Positions 12,420-23,872 of a stretch of 64,000 nt of DNA are shown here, one piece after another. Made by a program: the position numbers and the translations under genes. The stretch comes from Ochotona curzoniae (taxonomy: Eukaryota > Chordata > Mammalia > Lagomorpha > Ochotonidae): the NCBI RefSeq assembly GCF_017591425.1, contig NW_024467106.1, positions 23,984,501-24,048,500 on the forward strand, read 5' to 3'. The notes below the pieces were generated by a model. It saw only the letters and a program-made list of their open reading frames with translations. It did not search any database and had not been told where the DNA came from. Numbering within the stretch: the first letter of the stretch is position 1; the number at the start of each line of letters is the position of its first letter.

Positions 12420-12980
12420 CCTACAGGATGTTGCCTGTCCCTGAGATGACTCAAAGAAGAGTAGTAGTGGAGTAATGAGTAAATCTCTAGGTAGAATCTC
12501 TGACAATCTGGTTAAATAGAGGGATACTATGGAAATTGTAAACCCTTTGATAGGCCTGGGCTTCTGGTTTTGTGGCTGAAGGAAGCGATGTTATTTGGGA
12601 GGAAGGTGATATTGAAGTTCAGACAGATACTGGCAGTTCGCCACATTGGTGAATCTATTTCTCTTAAATAATTCATTCTGGCTGTGAAAAAAATAAATAA
12701 AAGGAGAAAGAAGCCAGAAATGCACAACTGTGTAGGCAATGCAAAGAATTCTGGATTTGATTCAGATTACATAGTAGAAAAGGAGACATTTAATTAGATA
12801 AGTCACATGATCAAATTAAATTAGATAATAAAGTGGAAGTACATTGAAACAGGGGGAAATTGATAGCCAGAAAAAAGTCAAAAGGTAGTTGCAGTTGTTT
12901 AGGTAATGGATGGTGATGTCTTGAAAGCTTTAGCTGTGGGGGTGGAAACTCATAATGCTGATAGATTTTCAGAAGATGAA
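12420..12980 (-). mobile_element. L2 LINE fragment (more 5' part)
   Basis: Antisense L2 landmarks: 'aaattagataagtcacatga' type sequence (L2 'gggagtgacatgatc'), then 'agttgcagttgtttaggtaa' (L2 'gcagtagtccaggc') and 'ggatggtgatgtcttgaaag'. Consistent order with 11995-12130. Confidence 0.65.
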
Positions 12981-12989
12981 ACGTGTAAG

Positions 12990-13560
12990 TATTGTACGTT
13001 CTTCTCTCTGATATAAGGCAACCTTTATGTAAAATGTAAGATCAATAGCACTTTCAACATTGTTTTTGATGCATCTTATGGGTTTTGATATTTTTGTTTT
13101 TATTTATTCACAAAATGTTTTTCCTTATTAATTTCCTCACTGACTCATAGGTCACACAGTAGCACTGCTTGCTTCAAGAAGGTTTCTGATTGTCTTTTTC
13201 ACTTCTGCAGTGACACATTTGTCATTCAGTAGCATGTTATTTAACTTCTTGGTGTTATAAATTTTCTGTTTTTCTTCCTGTTGTTGATTTTGTTTTGTGC
13301 CTTTTCATTTAAGGGGATATATAGTAACTGTGTAATACAGACTATCATATCCAGATATGAAGATAACAAAGCAATACACATTTCCACTTCCAAATCAAAG
13401 ATGAACTCCCAATGAAACAGTTATATCTATCTTGACAATGGGAAGCTGGACTCTCTGCCATTGTCCATACCTACAATGTCAGGATGTATTTAACTAGCAG
13501 AATGGTGGACTTGTGACTGTGTATCAAAGAATATATTATTGTGAAAATATAAGGGGAATC
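12990..13560 (+). mobile_element. L1 3' region carrying an inverted ORF2 block
   Basis: Sense L1 end sequence ('tctctctgatataaggcaac', about 13002-13021) is followed by about 230 bp that read as ORF2 in antisense (13080-13312, for example 'attcagtagcatgttattta'), then sense 3' UTR (13315-13560, ending near 'aatggtggacttgtgactgt' and 'gaaaatataagggg'). The same inverted-block/3' UTR junction recurs in the minus-strand copy at 16690-17610, while the copy at 29060-29515 lacks the block. All parts are diverged and non-coding today. Confidence 0.7.
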
Positions 13561-13561
13561 A

Positions 13562-13770
13562 GTGGAAGAATTATATTTCATTTTCAATGACAAAGGAAAG
13601 CTTTGCTGGGTATGCTATTCTGGGATGACATTTTTCCTTTTAGAATCTGGAATATGTTGCTTCATTCCTGTTCACCTCCCACGATCGCATGCTGAGGCTG
13701 CACCATTGCCTATATGCCTTTCTTCCACTTCTGGTTCAAGCAGTACCCAGGAATAGGAAGACACCAGAGT
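13562..13770 (-). mobile_element. Probable antisense L1 fragment
   Basis: 'aaaggaaagctttgctgggt' followed by 'atgctattctggg' resembles the antisense L1 line 'gctgggtatagtattcttgg'. Short match; boundaries uncertain. Confidence 0.4.
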
Positions 13771-13814
13771 CCTAAATAACTGGGTTGTTGGTGATGCTGA
13801 TCTTTTTGGAAATG

Positions 13815-14262
13815 CTGGCCATTAGGTCTGAGGATCATTTGGACTTATTTTGGGTAGAACCAGTAGGATGCCAAGTCTGTGCTGTTTTTCCTTTTGAATC
13901 AGTATAATGCACTGAGCTGCAAGTGAGTTCACTCCCAGCTTAGCACATTAGTGGCTCACTGTTGTCCCTCCGGTCTCACAGTCTTTGCCACACTATACAA
14001 AATGGTGCCTGATGTAGCACTATTTGAGTTCTGGATCTGCTGACCATTAGATCTGGGGACCACCTGGACTATTTGGGGTGCTACCTATAGGATGTCAAGT
14101 TCATGCTGTTTTCCCTATGGTATCAATGCAGCACATTGAGCCGGAAATGAGTTTGCTCCTGGCTTAGTGCATGTCCCTCCAGACCCACATCACTTGCTCA
14201 CAACACAAAATGGCACCTGATGTTGATGTGGCACTGCTGGGGATCGGGGCTGTGACATCCAC
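13815..14262. repeat. Two-unit tandem repeat, about 225-bp period
   Basis: Unit 1 (13815-14039) and unit 2 (14040 to about 14262) align along their length: 'ctggccattaggtctg' / 'ctgaccattagatctg', 'aggatgccaagtctgtgctg' / 'aggatgtcaagttcatgctg', 'acaaaatggtgcctgatg' / 'acaaaatggcacctgatg'. Divergence of roughly a fifth, so old. The AAAATGG(C/T) word resembles a YY1 site, as in L1 5' UTR monomers, so L1 promoter monomers are one possible origin. Family not recognised. Confidence 0.75.
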
Positions 14263-14265
14263 CAC

Positions 14266-16660
14266 CAACTTGGTGTCTGCTGCTCCATATCTGCTCATGG
14301 TTGGATGAAACAAACCAATAGGATGGGCAGTTCTTTGCCTGGGTTCACCTTTTGACCTCCCAGTGAAATGCCCTTTCCACCTGGTTGCTGCTGGAGCTCA
14401 GCTTGCCACTCATGAACTGCTGCTGGGTATCTGGGCACTGTGGCACTGCTCTGTTTTCTCTACTGCTTCTCCATGTCCATCGGTCTCCAGGTGGCCCTTT
14501 GCCATCATTCTGTTCTCTCCCATTTCCTGTATTCTTCCTTCTTTGCTTAACTTTTGCTAATGACTCTCCATCAGTTTAAACATGTTTGCACCCTATACTG
14601 CAAACCTGCTTCCCCATTCTTTCTTCAGAATTGCGGGAAGAAGGCTTAATATATAAAAGGATTTATGCTGTAATATGATTGATTCAGCATACAATTAAGA
14701 AGAATTTATGAAATATTGACAATTTAATGTTTATAAGTTCTAGGGAAAATGTTCACTGATTACTGTTACCTTAACATTCAGTAATTTTTATTCATTCCAC
14801 TTGTACTCCAAAAAAATAATTTAAGAAAAATACTAAAAATGTTACTCTTTACATTTTCATGCTTCAGATATTTAACAATAAAGTTTAAATTAGAATTGGT
14901 GCTTTTAGTCTAAATTTTAATTTTCTCTTGTAAGAATTAGCTTAAATGATTGTTATTGCACACAGTAAGTCTCTCATGGATGTTTAGATTTTTCTTTTTG
15001 ATTGAGTAACGCATATTTCATCAAGGCCAAGCAATCATTGTTTTTGTATGTGTGTGTTATACACTGTCTCTGGAGGATCATTAAATTCTGTGATTTATAA
15101 GCAGACTTTGGCAGGTTATTGAGTTGTTTTATGTACCTTTGCTTTGGGATTCTACTCCGGTGTAAAATGCCAATATAGTTCACTTCTAAGGGTATCCAAA
15201 GAAAAACTTTGAATCTTCAAAATGTTCTGAGGTGGCAAGAGAAAAAAAATCATTAATAATATTAGCGTATAAGGAAAACAATACTCTAAAAAGGGAAATA
15301 ACAGGAATTTATAGATGGTGTGAGATAAGGCATTGATAAACACAAAAAATGCATTGTAAATCATACAGTAACCTCCAGTGCTATGAAATAGGTGAAGATT
15401 TGATATTAGTACAACTGTTTCTTTTGTTAAAATCTTTATCATGATAAATGATGAATAATCATTTGAATCTATATATGTGACTCTAAGAGGTAGAGGAGGA
15501 TTGAATAGGAATTGCTTCAACACAAGATGATTTATAAACATTCAGTTCAATGTGAATTGTGACTTTCACTTATAGCAAATGCAGTAAAGGTCATCTTGAT
15601 GCAGTTGTTTTAAAATAGGAAATTTAAGGTGTAGAAACTCAGTTACTTTATTATCCAAGATGTGTACAGACATTACTCTATTTCTGAATCTTGGTCTTTC
15701 CCTCTATTTTGACCCTCTGAAAACCTTAGGATGAGGGTAAAAATAAAATGAGCCTGGGGAAGGAAAATTTTGTCTTTGTTACATATTTTCTAATGATAAT
15801 TAAAAGGTAACACTTTGAATTTACTTGCTCTGAAGCTTACTAAAATATTTACTGTACCTTATTTAATGTAGAGTAGTCATAAGCTCCCTAGAGAAGTGCA
15901 GAAGTCACTGGCTCAATTTGACTCCATAAAAATGAAACAATATTAAGTGAAGGAAAGATTGTGGGAAGAGGATTGAGGGAGACAGAGAGGTGAAAAGGGA
16001 AATACAATTATCTTCAAGAACTATAGCTATGACTTATGAGTTCTGTTCATTAATATATTAGTAAAACTTTTAAAAAGGGGAAAATATTGTAAAAATAATT
16101 ATAAAAATAAAAGCTTTAATACCAAAACCTATCTGAAGGACAACTTCACCAAGTAGCATAAAGCTATGAAAGATTATCTGTTAATATTTTAATAAACTAT
16201 AGGATGCTTTTACAATAATAAGTTCAGAATAAATGATAGTAATATGCTGTTTCGTCTGGCACATATTGGCACATATTGATTGCAAGTGTTGGGGCAGAAG
16301 TATGATGTGGATAGTCTGAAGCACACAGAAGGTGGAGACAGATCCATCTACCCATTCTACAGAGAAATATGGTGGTACAGACTGGGTAAATTCAATATGT
16401 TCATACATGATGATATAGCATAAGGACCTTAACTTGTAAGAGAGTTGGTTTTCATACTTACCCTAGAGCACCCTCAGGAAATCACAGTGGATTTTCCAAA
16501 CGAACCACAATTTATGTCCCTCTTCTTTATGTTCTAGCCATAAAGGAGATTGAAAATTATAATATGTGCATTACCAGTCCCAGTTATAGATTCCAGTTTT
16601 AACTATTTCTGACCAATAACATGTTAGGAGAAATCTACAGTCTTTGTTTTCCTGACATAG
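14266..16660. other. Unplaced DNA
   Basis: 14266-14620 is GC-richer and may belong to the same element as the 225-bp repeat. 14620-16660 is AT-rich and unique to my eye; the 129-codon minus frame at 15152-15541 is rich in hydrophobic residues but shows no family signature. Confidence 0.4.
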
Positions 16661-16689
16661 TAGAAGTAAAATGTTCTACCATTACTTTC

Positions 16690-17610
16690 CTGCTTTTTTT
16701 TTCCGGGATGGCAATTTTTTCCTTTTATTTTTTTCACATTTTACATTTTATTATTATTGTTATCATCATCATCGTCATTATCATTTTATGATACAGTTCT
16801 ATAGGCTCCTGGTATTTCCCTTATCCCAGCCCCAATCCCCCCCCCAGTTCCTCTATATCATTACTACAATATAGTTCTTCATACAGTCATATGTCCATCA
16901 TTGTGGGCATGGACAATGGCAGAGAGTCCAGAATCCTATTGTCAAGATATAGTAAACAATTTCTTTTTAAGTCCATCTTTGTCTGGAAGTAGAGATGCAT
17001 GCTACATTGTATCCTCACATCTGGATATGTTAGTCTCCAATTCATAGTTAATGTACATCTCCTTAAATGAAAAGTCACAGTATAAAATCAACAATAGGAA
17101 GAAAAATAGAAACTGACAATGCCGTGAAGTTAAATGACATGTTACTAGATATGACTGTATCCATTACACAGCTACCATACATCCCCTTAAATGAAAAGCC
17201 ACAAAATAAAATCAACATCAGGAAGAAAAAAGAAATTAACAACACCATGAAGTTAAATAACATGCTACTAAATGACTAACGTGTAGCTGAAGAAATGAAA
17301 ATCAAGAACCTTCTTGCAGAAAATGATGCTACACTATGATCTATGAGTCATTGAAGAATTTAACCAGAAGAAAGTGTTTTCAAGAGGTGAAACTAACAGA
17401 AAACATCAAAACCCATGTGATATAGTTTTCACCGATTTTTGTTGGTGAAATGTGTCTCTTCTGGGCAACAAATGGATGGGTTTTGTTTTTTAATCCAGTC
17501 TACTAATTTATGACATTTGATTGAGCTTAAGCCATTTACACTCCCAGTTTAATATGTATGAGTGGTACTTTGGTCCTGTCATTTTAGGAATGGGTTGTCA
17601 GGCTATTTTT
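16690..17610 (-). mobile_element. L1 3' region with tandemly duplicated inverted ORF2 block
   Basis: Reading the minus strand: sense ORF2 (17610-17432, seen on plus as 'gttttttaatccagtctact'), then an inverted ORF2 block (17430-17046), then sense 3' UTR (17045-16780) and an A/T-rich trinucleotide tail (16690-16780). Within the block about 100 bp is duplicated with a period near 124 bp (17055-17155 and 17179-17278). The junction to the 3' UTR, 'cttttcatttaagg' on the minus strand, equals that at 13300-13315. Frames are not functional. Confidence 0.7.
17055..17278 (+). repeat. Tandem duplication, about 124-bp period, two units
   Basis: Units start 'acatctccttaaatgaaaag' and 'acatccccttaaatgaaaag' and both run to 'aagttaaat(g/a)acatg(t/c)tactaga/aatgact'. 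An open frame of 70 codons runs through both because no stop has arisen in that phase, not because it encodes a known protein. Confidence 0.85.
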
Positions 17611-17614
17611 AACA

Positions 17615-17820
17615 TTAACAATCATTGGTAACATAAGTTGGACACATCTAGTATGTGCCAGGTGCTCAGCTAAGTTCTTCAGATACATCATCTAATCCTC
17701 AAAAACAACGTTGTATTGCTGTTTTCAGTTTTATCACAAATTTTGAGACCTACAACACTCTCACACTAAAGTCATTAAAGCTGTGCTAGGTGTCACAGTA
17801 TAGGTAATCATACAGTTATG
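17615..17820 (-). mobile_element. MIR SINE
   Basis: 'gtatgtgccaggtgctcagc', then 'catcatctaatcctcaaaaa' and 'gtgctaggtgtcacagtata' follow the reverse complement of MIR in order. Confidence 0.75.
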
Positions 17821-17884
17821 AGAGCAGGCTTTGTTCCTTTTATGATACATAAAAATAATGCCATTTATAATGAGTGGCAGATTA

Positions 17885-18020
17885 AATCAAATGCACAATT
17901 GCTATTTCACAGGTGAAGAAACAGAGCTAACAAGGGTTAGCAGCACGGCCAAGGTTACCGTGAAGGTAAGTGACGGAGACAGGCTTTCGGCCTCACCTCG
18001 CATCCTGATGATCACCGCTG
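17885..18020 (-). mobile_element. MIR SINE (second copy)
   Basis: 'cacaggtgaagaaacagagc', 'ggccaaggttaccgtgaagg' and 'gtgacggagacaggctttcg' match the reverse complement of the MIR core, adjacent to the copy at 17615-17820. Confidence 0.75.
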
Positions 18021-18244
18021 GGACTGAAACCTGATGTCATTGTCATCTCACTGTAGATGGCTGGCTAAGCCTTCTTGCTGTATCATTAGTTCCATGTTTG
18101 TTGTTCTACTATGATATTTTTGTCTTCTATTCTTCATTCAGCTTTGGAATTATCCATCTTATGTTGAGAGGGATCAATAATAAATATGTAGTGAGCACTT
18201 CCATGTCAGGGTTTTAAAATTTAATCTCATGTTAACTTCTTTTA

Positions 18245-18375
18245 TATGATAATTGTCATTTTATGATACAAGTTCCGTAGGCCCTGGGATTTCCCTTAGC
18301 CCTTCCCCAAATCCCCTCCCTCCCACTGAGTCCCCCTGTATTATTACTATAGTATCATATCAAGTTTTGATTATA
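18245..18375 (-). mobile_element. L1 3' terminus fragment
   Basis: 'cattttatgatacaagttcc', 'gccctgggatttcccttagc' and 'gtattattactatagtatca' mirror the same line at 16780-16870, so this is a further antisense copy of the lagomorph L1 3' end. Confidence 0.7.
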
Positions 18376-20370
18376 TAGCACACACAAAATAAATAAATGC
18401 ATAGTTCTTCCTGTTGAAAAATAGACACACTTCCCCCTCTCTCAGTTGTGAGTATTTATTTGCTTTAGAAAACTTGTAAGTCTTTAAAAGGTCAAATAGA
18501 CCTCATGTCAGCTTTAGGGCCCACAATTTTTTTTTTTTCTCAAGGACTTGGAAATTAGCTCTTTGAAATGTAGTTATCAAAGAAGATAGTGACACTCCCC
18601 CCAGATTCTGTGCAGGCTAGGAGCTTAATTTTGGTGGATGCCTTACTTCAAGCTGTAAAATTATCTTTCATTGTAAAGATACAGAATATCTTTTAAAATT
18701 TAATGGAAAATGTATGTGTTATGAAAAAAAACTACATATGTGTTTTAAGAATGTGCCAAAATGAACTTGTATTTTAATTTCACCTTTCCTCAAACTTTTA
18801 AAACCTCTTGTATTAGAAATTTGTTTTTCTTTAGTCAGATCTGGTTAGCTAACACAGATGGTCACCTCAATTGCCAGATGCATTTAGAATGAATTATTGT
18901 GACTAATGATGCTGTCAGGTTCTTGTACCTGAGGACTGGTTCTGGTTTATCTTGAGACTGTGTATGGAATGTACTCTGACTGGTAGCCAATATCAAATGC
19001 TGAGATTTACTTCTGTTGTTTTAATGTGATAATGAATTTCTTCTGATGGGTATCACATTCTGGCTCAGTACTTATGCAATAATAAGATAATTACCTTTAT
19101 CTTCTATGTTCTTAAAGAAGCCTTTTGGGTTGGAAGAAGAAGTTTGGTTTTAGTTAGGTTTTTCCAACATGTTCCAGAGATTAACGTTAAGTAGGAAAGA
19201 GTAAATTTCTTGGAATGATTTAATGATGTATGCTTGCTCAATCAATCCCAGAGCTCCCGTCAGATTGTGTTTGTGTATTCATGATTTTCTACTTCCGTAA
19301 GTGTGATTAATATTAATCCTGTCCCTTGTATTTGGCCATTTGAAAACAAGCAGCTGCTACTTTATTGAAGCAAAGGTGGAGCACACAGTTGCATCAATGT
19401 GTCTTGAATTAATATGGACCAGCTGCCATGCCATTGCCAGGACTGTAAATCTGAAACTGCTAAGTTCATGTTCAAGCTCACGAGGAGGGTAGTGCTTGGG
19501 TGGTGCTGGAGGCTGATCTCCACCTTCTATTAATTTGTAGCGCCTGTCATGCTTTTTCTTTGTATCTCCAGCAGTTGAAAGTTTCTTAACATTCTATTCA
19601 TGCCAATTTTAGTAAATTCATTTTCAGCTAAGTTATTTTATGTGGAGAAGGGTTACTGTATAAAGTGCTTCAAACAGAAATGAGTTCTGGATTGTGTCAC
19701 ACCTTCTTCATACAGAATGCAAAAATTTTGTTGCATGGAATAAAGCATTCTTTGGTTCACACTGGAAAACAAAGATAATCACATCATTTAACTTTCAGGG
19801 TCTTTTTTAGTATTTTCCAAATCCAATATAAAGCTTTATTTGAGATTACAATGGCTTCTTTTCTGTATTTGATTGTGTAACTGCTTTCTTTCCATTTTGC
19901 ATTTGGTGACAGATTGTTAAGCATAGTATCTATGCAAAATGCATGGGGACCATGTATCTTTCCTTCTTTCTATAAATGAGATGTAGATACTTGCTGTTGT
20001 ATTTAATGAGTCACAAATATAAACATTCCATTTTTACATACATGGTATGTGATATTTTGGGAAGCCTGAAATAGAGAATGCTATTTTCCGTTGTTGGTGC
20101 ATGAACCACAAGGCTGACCAGGGCTCTGATTGCAATACATGTGGGGACTTTGGCAGTACAACTGTTGCAAATGAAACCAATTTACTTGTGGGGTCTGGTG
20201 ACTTTCAAGAGTATTGAGTTATGGTAAATTTCCCAGTTGGGATCTGGTTGACCCTCGGGCATTTTTGAAAATAGAAATTATAGATTTTCATGTATATTTG
20301 AAATGAGAGATGCACAAATGGGTAGAATCAAGAATAATTTGGGGGTAGCTGAATTAATGCTGCATTATTG
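18376..20370. other. 2-kb stretch with no recognised repeat
   Basis: Longest block free of recognised repeats in the first third of the window, with balanced mixed composition (for example 19300-19560). No long open frame. Candidate for conserved non-coding sequence, but conservation cannot be judged from one sequence. Confidence 0.4.
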
Positions 20371-20375
20371 CTTAT

Positions 20376-20715
20376 TTTTTTTTTTTACATAATTCATTTA
20401 CTGGAAAGGCAGAGAGAGAGAAAGACACTGACACAGAAAGATCTTTTAGCTGTAGTTCATTCCCCAAATGCAAACATAAGCCAGGTCACTCTGGCCAAAC
20501 CAGACTACTGGAACTTAGTCTGAGTGTCCCATATAGATTGTAGGAATCCAAAGATACTTGAGCCATCACTTGCTGCTTTCAAAGGTGCATGTTGCAGGAG
20601 GGATGTTACCAGAGAAATGAGGAATGGAGCTAAACTTGAACCCAGGCATTATAATGTGGGCTGTAGATATCACAGCTGGCAGCTTAATCATTGCCCTCAA
20701 TGCATGCCTCTTGCA
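20376..20715 (-). mobile_element. Diverged C-SINE
   Basis: T-rich tail, 'actggaaaggcagagagaga', 'agttcattccccaaatgc', 'cacttgctgctttcaaaggt' and a head 'cacagctggcagcttaatca'. Older subfamily than the young copies. Confidence 0.8.
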
Positions 20716-20924
20716 ATGTAAATCAAGGCCCTATCAACACTGGAGAAAGATGGGTTTAAATGAGTGAAATACTGAACCAAACTTGGATCATGTATTTCAC
20801 TCCATAAATATTAAATTGAAGCCTAAGAGATGTTTTGAGAAATACATATTCTTAAATAATAGTTAAAGTATGTGTTTGGCCCAAAATAAAGATAATGTGA
20901 CAGGAATTGAAGTATTTAACAGAC

Positions 20925-21760
20925 GAATCACCACTCTTACAGTTGCTCAGACTCAAACTTGGAGTCTTTTGTGGCTCCTCCTTCAGATTCACATCCTCTC
21001 TTCAATTCACATCCAATCTAGAAGTGAACCTGTCGGCTCAATAAACATCCATCCAATCAATAAATATTTAGAATCTAATCTTCACTGTGGTCACCCTAAC
21101 ATCAATTTCTGCTTGAATTTCTAACCCTATCATTCCACTAGTAAGCAGGCATGCTTATTTCTGCAAAAGAGATAGAGGGCTATGTTTTAAATGTGAACTC
21201 TTTGAAATAGTTTCTCATGCCACTCAAAGTCAAAATCATTGTGCTTTTGTACAAGGACCTGCACCCACTTGGTCCTTGGTTTTCATTCTGTGCTTGCATT
21301 TTTATTTTCTGTGACTCTCCACATTCTTTTCACTCCAGTCCCATTAGCCCTCATTCCACTTGCAGCTCCATAAACAAGCTCAGAGACCCTTGTGTTTGGC
21401 ACTAGCTTCTGGAATGCTCTTTCATGGATATTTCTATGGACATTTCTTTTTATTTAATTTACTTCTTTAAAAAAAACTTTCTAACCTGAAAGGAGATTTT
21501 GTCTACCAATCTGGACAGTACACTTGCCACTTTCTATCCCTTCTGTAGCCCTTACACTGTTGCTGTTTTTTTTTAATTCACTTTAATCTATTGTCTATTT
21601 ATCATGTATCTGTTTTTGTTTATTTCTGCTTTCCTCTGACAGAAAGTGGACTCCCTAAAGATGGTAATTCATGTTGTACTAACCATTGTTAAAACAAAGC
21701 TTGACATGTAGATGCTCAACAAAAACTTGCTGGATCAATTGATTCATTCATTTAATAATG
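20925..21760 (+). mobile_element. Long L2 LINE 3' segment
   Basis: Nearly complete ordered L2 landmarks: 'cagactcaaacttggagtct', 'ccactcaaagtcaaaatcat', 'gaatgctctttcatggatat', 'gacagaaagtggactcccta', and the end 'atgtagatgctcaacaaaaa'. About 830 bp, sense, ancient and inactive. The frames at 20870-21405 are L2 by-products. Confidence 0.85.
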
Positions 21761-21844
21761 GAGATGAAAAGATGAGGAAGATATGAAATACACCACAGAT
21801 TAATCAAGAGATCAAGGTCTATAAAACCAGAAAAACTTAACTGA

Positions 21845-21960
21845 TTTTAAAAAGTTACTTTATCCTTTTCATCTATAAAATGAGGATAAAATTGACATCT
21901 CATAGATTTAATGCAAAAATTAGCATTCATGTATAAATATTTAATTTAGTTTTGATACCT
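21845..21960 (+). mobile_element. MIR SINE fragment
   Basis: 'tttcatctataaaatgagga' followed by 'gacatctcatagatttaatg' matches the MIR 'catctgtaaaatggggata...ctcatagggtt' series. Confidence 0.65.
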
Positions 21961-22224
21961 GTTAGTCACTCAAGCAATTGCATCTATTATTTAAGATATT
22001 GTCCCAAAGGATTTTATTTTCCAGACAAAAAAAACATTTATAGAATTACAACAAAGTACTAAGGGAGCTTTAACAGGAAAACACACACAGTACAGCTAAA
22101 AGTAATATTCACATTTTTGATTGCTGGTTGAGCCAGATGGAGTGATCACAAAAGATATTGGTTGTAAAATCCAGCCGGTGACCATTTTGGTGCAAAGTGT
22201 TTTATGACAGATACTTAGCGTACA

Positions 22225-22270
<46 letters not shown>

Positions 22271-22890
22271 TAGGTCTTATACCCTTCTGGGAAGAAATCC
22301 TGCAGCCTTGTAAGTTCAGATCATCCCCTCCATGCCATCTACTGACCTGATAGTTGGTCCTGATATTAACATTATTCCTTTCTGATAATTTGATTTTGAA
22401 AGAAGTTTCCCCGAATAGATCTAAGGGCATTTATCCTATGTCCTGATCCAACCCCTGTGAGCTCCTCTTGATCTGATTTCAGTGTCCAAGTGGGCAGCCC
22501 TCAAAGCTATTGCTCCAAATTTATTGCCTCATATTTCATCACTGTCATGCACTATTCTCTCTCTCTTCTGATCTTGCATGTATAAGTTTCTTCTTTCTCT
22601 TTCATTTGGAGAAACTCAGGTTCTAAGCTAAAATATATTCTCTGAAGCCTTGAAATTTGCAAATTCTCTAGCCAGAGGTTGCCTGCCTGCTTGCTCTATC
22701 TTCAGAACATTATTCATTCAAACTCCCTTCTTCTCCAGCTACCACTGGTCAGAGCCCAGTTCATTCTGTGCTCTGAGAGGGAGTAAAAGAGTTAATATGT
22801 GGTTGGTAAGGACAGTCTCCAAAAAATAGCCAAGCTCATACAAGGAAACTGGAAGCAATGAGGGAGCATCCATGAGCAACAGAAAAGGGG
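21961..22890. other. Unique DNA around a (CA)n run
   Basis: Apart from the microsatellite at 22227-22268 I recognise nothing. The 71-codon minus frame ending in poly(CV) is the (GT)n translation. Confidence 0.45.
22227..22268. repeat. (AC)21 microsatellite
   Basis: Forty-two bases of perfect AC dinucleotide. Uninterrupted and long enough to be length-polymorphic. Confidence 0.98.
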
Positions 22891-22894
22891 AAAA

Positions 22895-23170
22895 AACGGG
22901 GCAGGTGTTTGGGCTAGTGGTTACGATTCCACTCAGGTCACCCACACTCTATGTCATAGTGTTGGTGTTCAACTAGCAGCTTCCTGCTGATGCGTGCCCC
23001 AGGAGGGTGGAATAATGCTTAGCAGTGGGTCCATGCTTGTGTGAGAGACAGAATTGAGTTTCAGGTTCCTGACTTTTACATGGTCCAACTGAAGCTATTA
23101 CAGATATTTAGAGTGAACCAGTGGATAGAATACCTATCTAGTTCATTATCTTTCTTCTTATCACATAAAT
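22895..23170 (+). mobile_element. Diverged C-SINE
   Basis: 'gtttgggctagtggttacga' head, 'cttcctgctgatgcgtgccc', 'ttagagtgaaccagtggata' and a pyrimidine-rich 3' part. Plus strand. Confidence 0.7.
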
Positions 23171-23184
23171 GAGACTAGATACAA

Positions 23185-23330
23185 GGTATGAGTGTTGTTG
23201 CACGGCAGGCTGAGATGCTATTTGGAATGTCCCCAGTCCATGTCTGAGTCCTGGCCACTCTACTTCTGATTCAGCTTCCTGTTTGAAGTATCCTTGTACA
23301 TGGCTGTACATGATTTTCTTTTCCTAACAA
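23185..23330 (+). mobile_element. Truncated C-SINE
   Basis: Only the 5' half is present: 'gcacggcaggctgagatgct', 'tgtctgagtcctggccactc', 'gattcagcttcctgtttgaa'. Directly follows the copy at 22895-23170. Confidence 0.65.
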
Positions 23331-23552
23331 AGCTTGGCCTTTAGCATAACTTAGTAATCCAAATACTGATATCTAGCACTCAAAAGTGGAGAACTCTGGG
23401 AAATTTTCCTCCGTTCTTGTGTGTTAGAGCTTGTCTTCTGCCTCCTCTTTTCATCAGAATCCTGAACTCTTGTCTTCCTACAGTCAAGATCCCAGTGCAA
23501 ATAGTTTAGGAGTAATTGATAACAGATAAACATCGGCTTGACTCTTCTTTTT

Positions 23553-23872
23553 TAAAAGATTTATTTTTTTAACTTTTATTGAAAAGTCAGATATACAAAG
23601 AGTAGGAGAGACAGAGAGGAACATCTTCCATTCATTGATTCACTTCTCAAGCAGCCATAATGGCTGGAGCTGAGCCAATTCAAAGCCAGGAGCCTGGAGC
23701 CTCTTCCAGGTCTCCCACATGGGTGCAAAATCCCAAGACTTTGGATCATCATTGAGTGCTTTCCTAGACCTCAAGCAGGGAATCAGAGGCGCTGGGATTA
23801 GAATCAGCAGGCATATGGGATCCTAGTGCGTGCAATGCAAGGACTTTAACCACTAGCTACCTCTCAGGCCCC
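23553..23872 (-). mobile_element. C-SINE with imperfect target duplication
   Basis: Full-length antisense copy from the 'aagatttattttttt' tail to 'ctctcaggcccc'. The flanks share 'gcttgac' plus a T-rich run (23536-23542 and 23875-23881), consistent with a slightly decayed target-site duplication. Confidence 0.92.

Noticed and set aside
15152..15541. 129-codon hydrophobic minus frame as a membrane protein
   Set aside because: AT-rich DNA readily gives Phe/Leu/Ile-rich frames; no start context, splice sites or family resemblance.
16690..17440. Simple twin-priming 5' inversion of one L1
   Set aside because: The same junction exists in an independent copy at 13.3 kb, and sense ORF2 lies beyond the inverted part, so a private twin-priming event does not explain it.
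22215..22430. Minus-strand frame ending in Cys-Val repeats
   Set aside because: The repeat is the (GT)n strand of a microsatellite.
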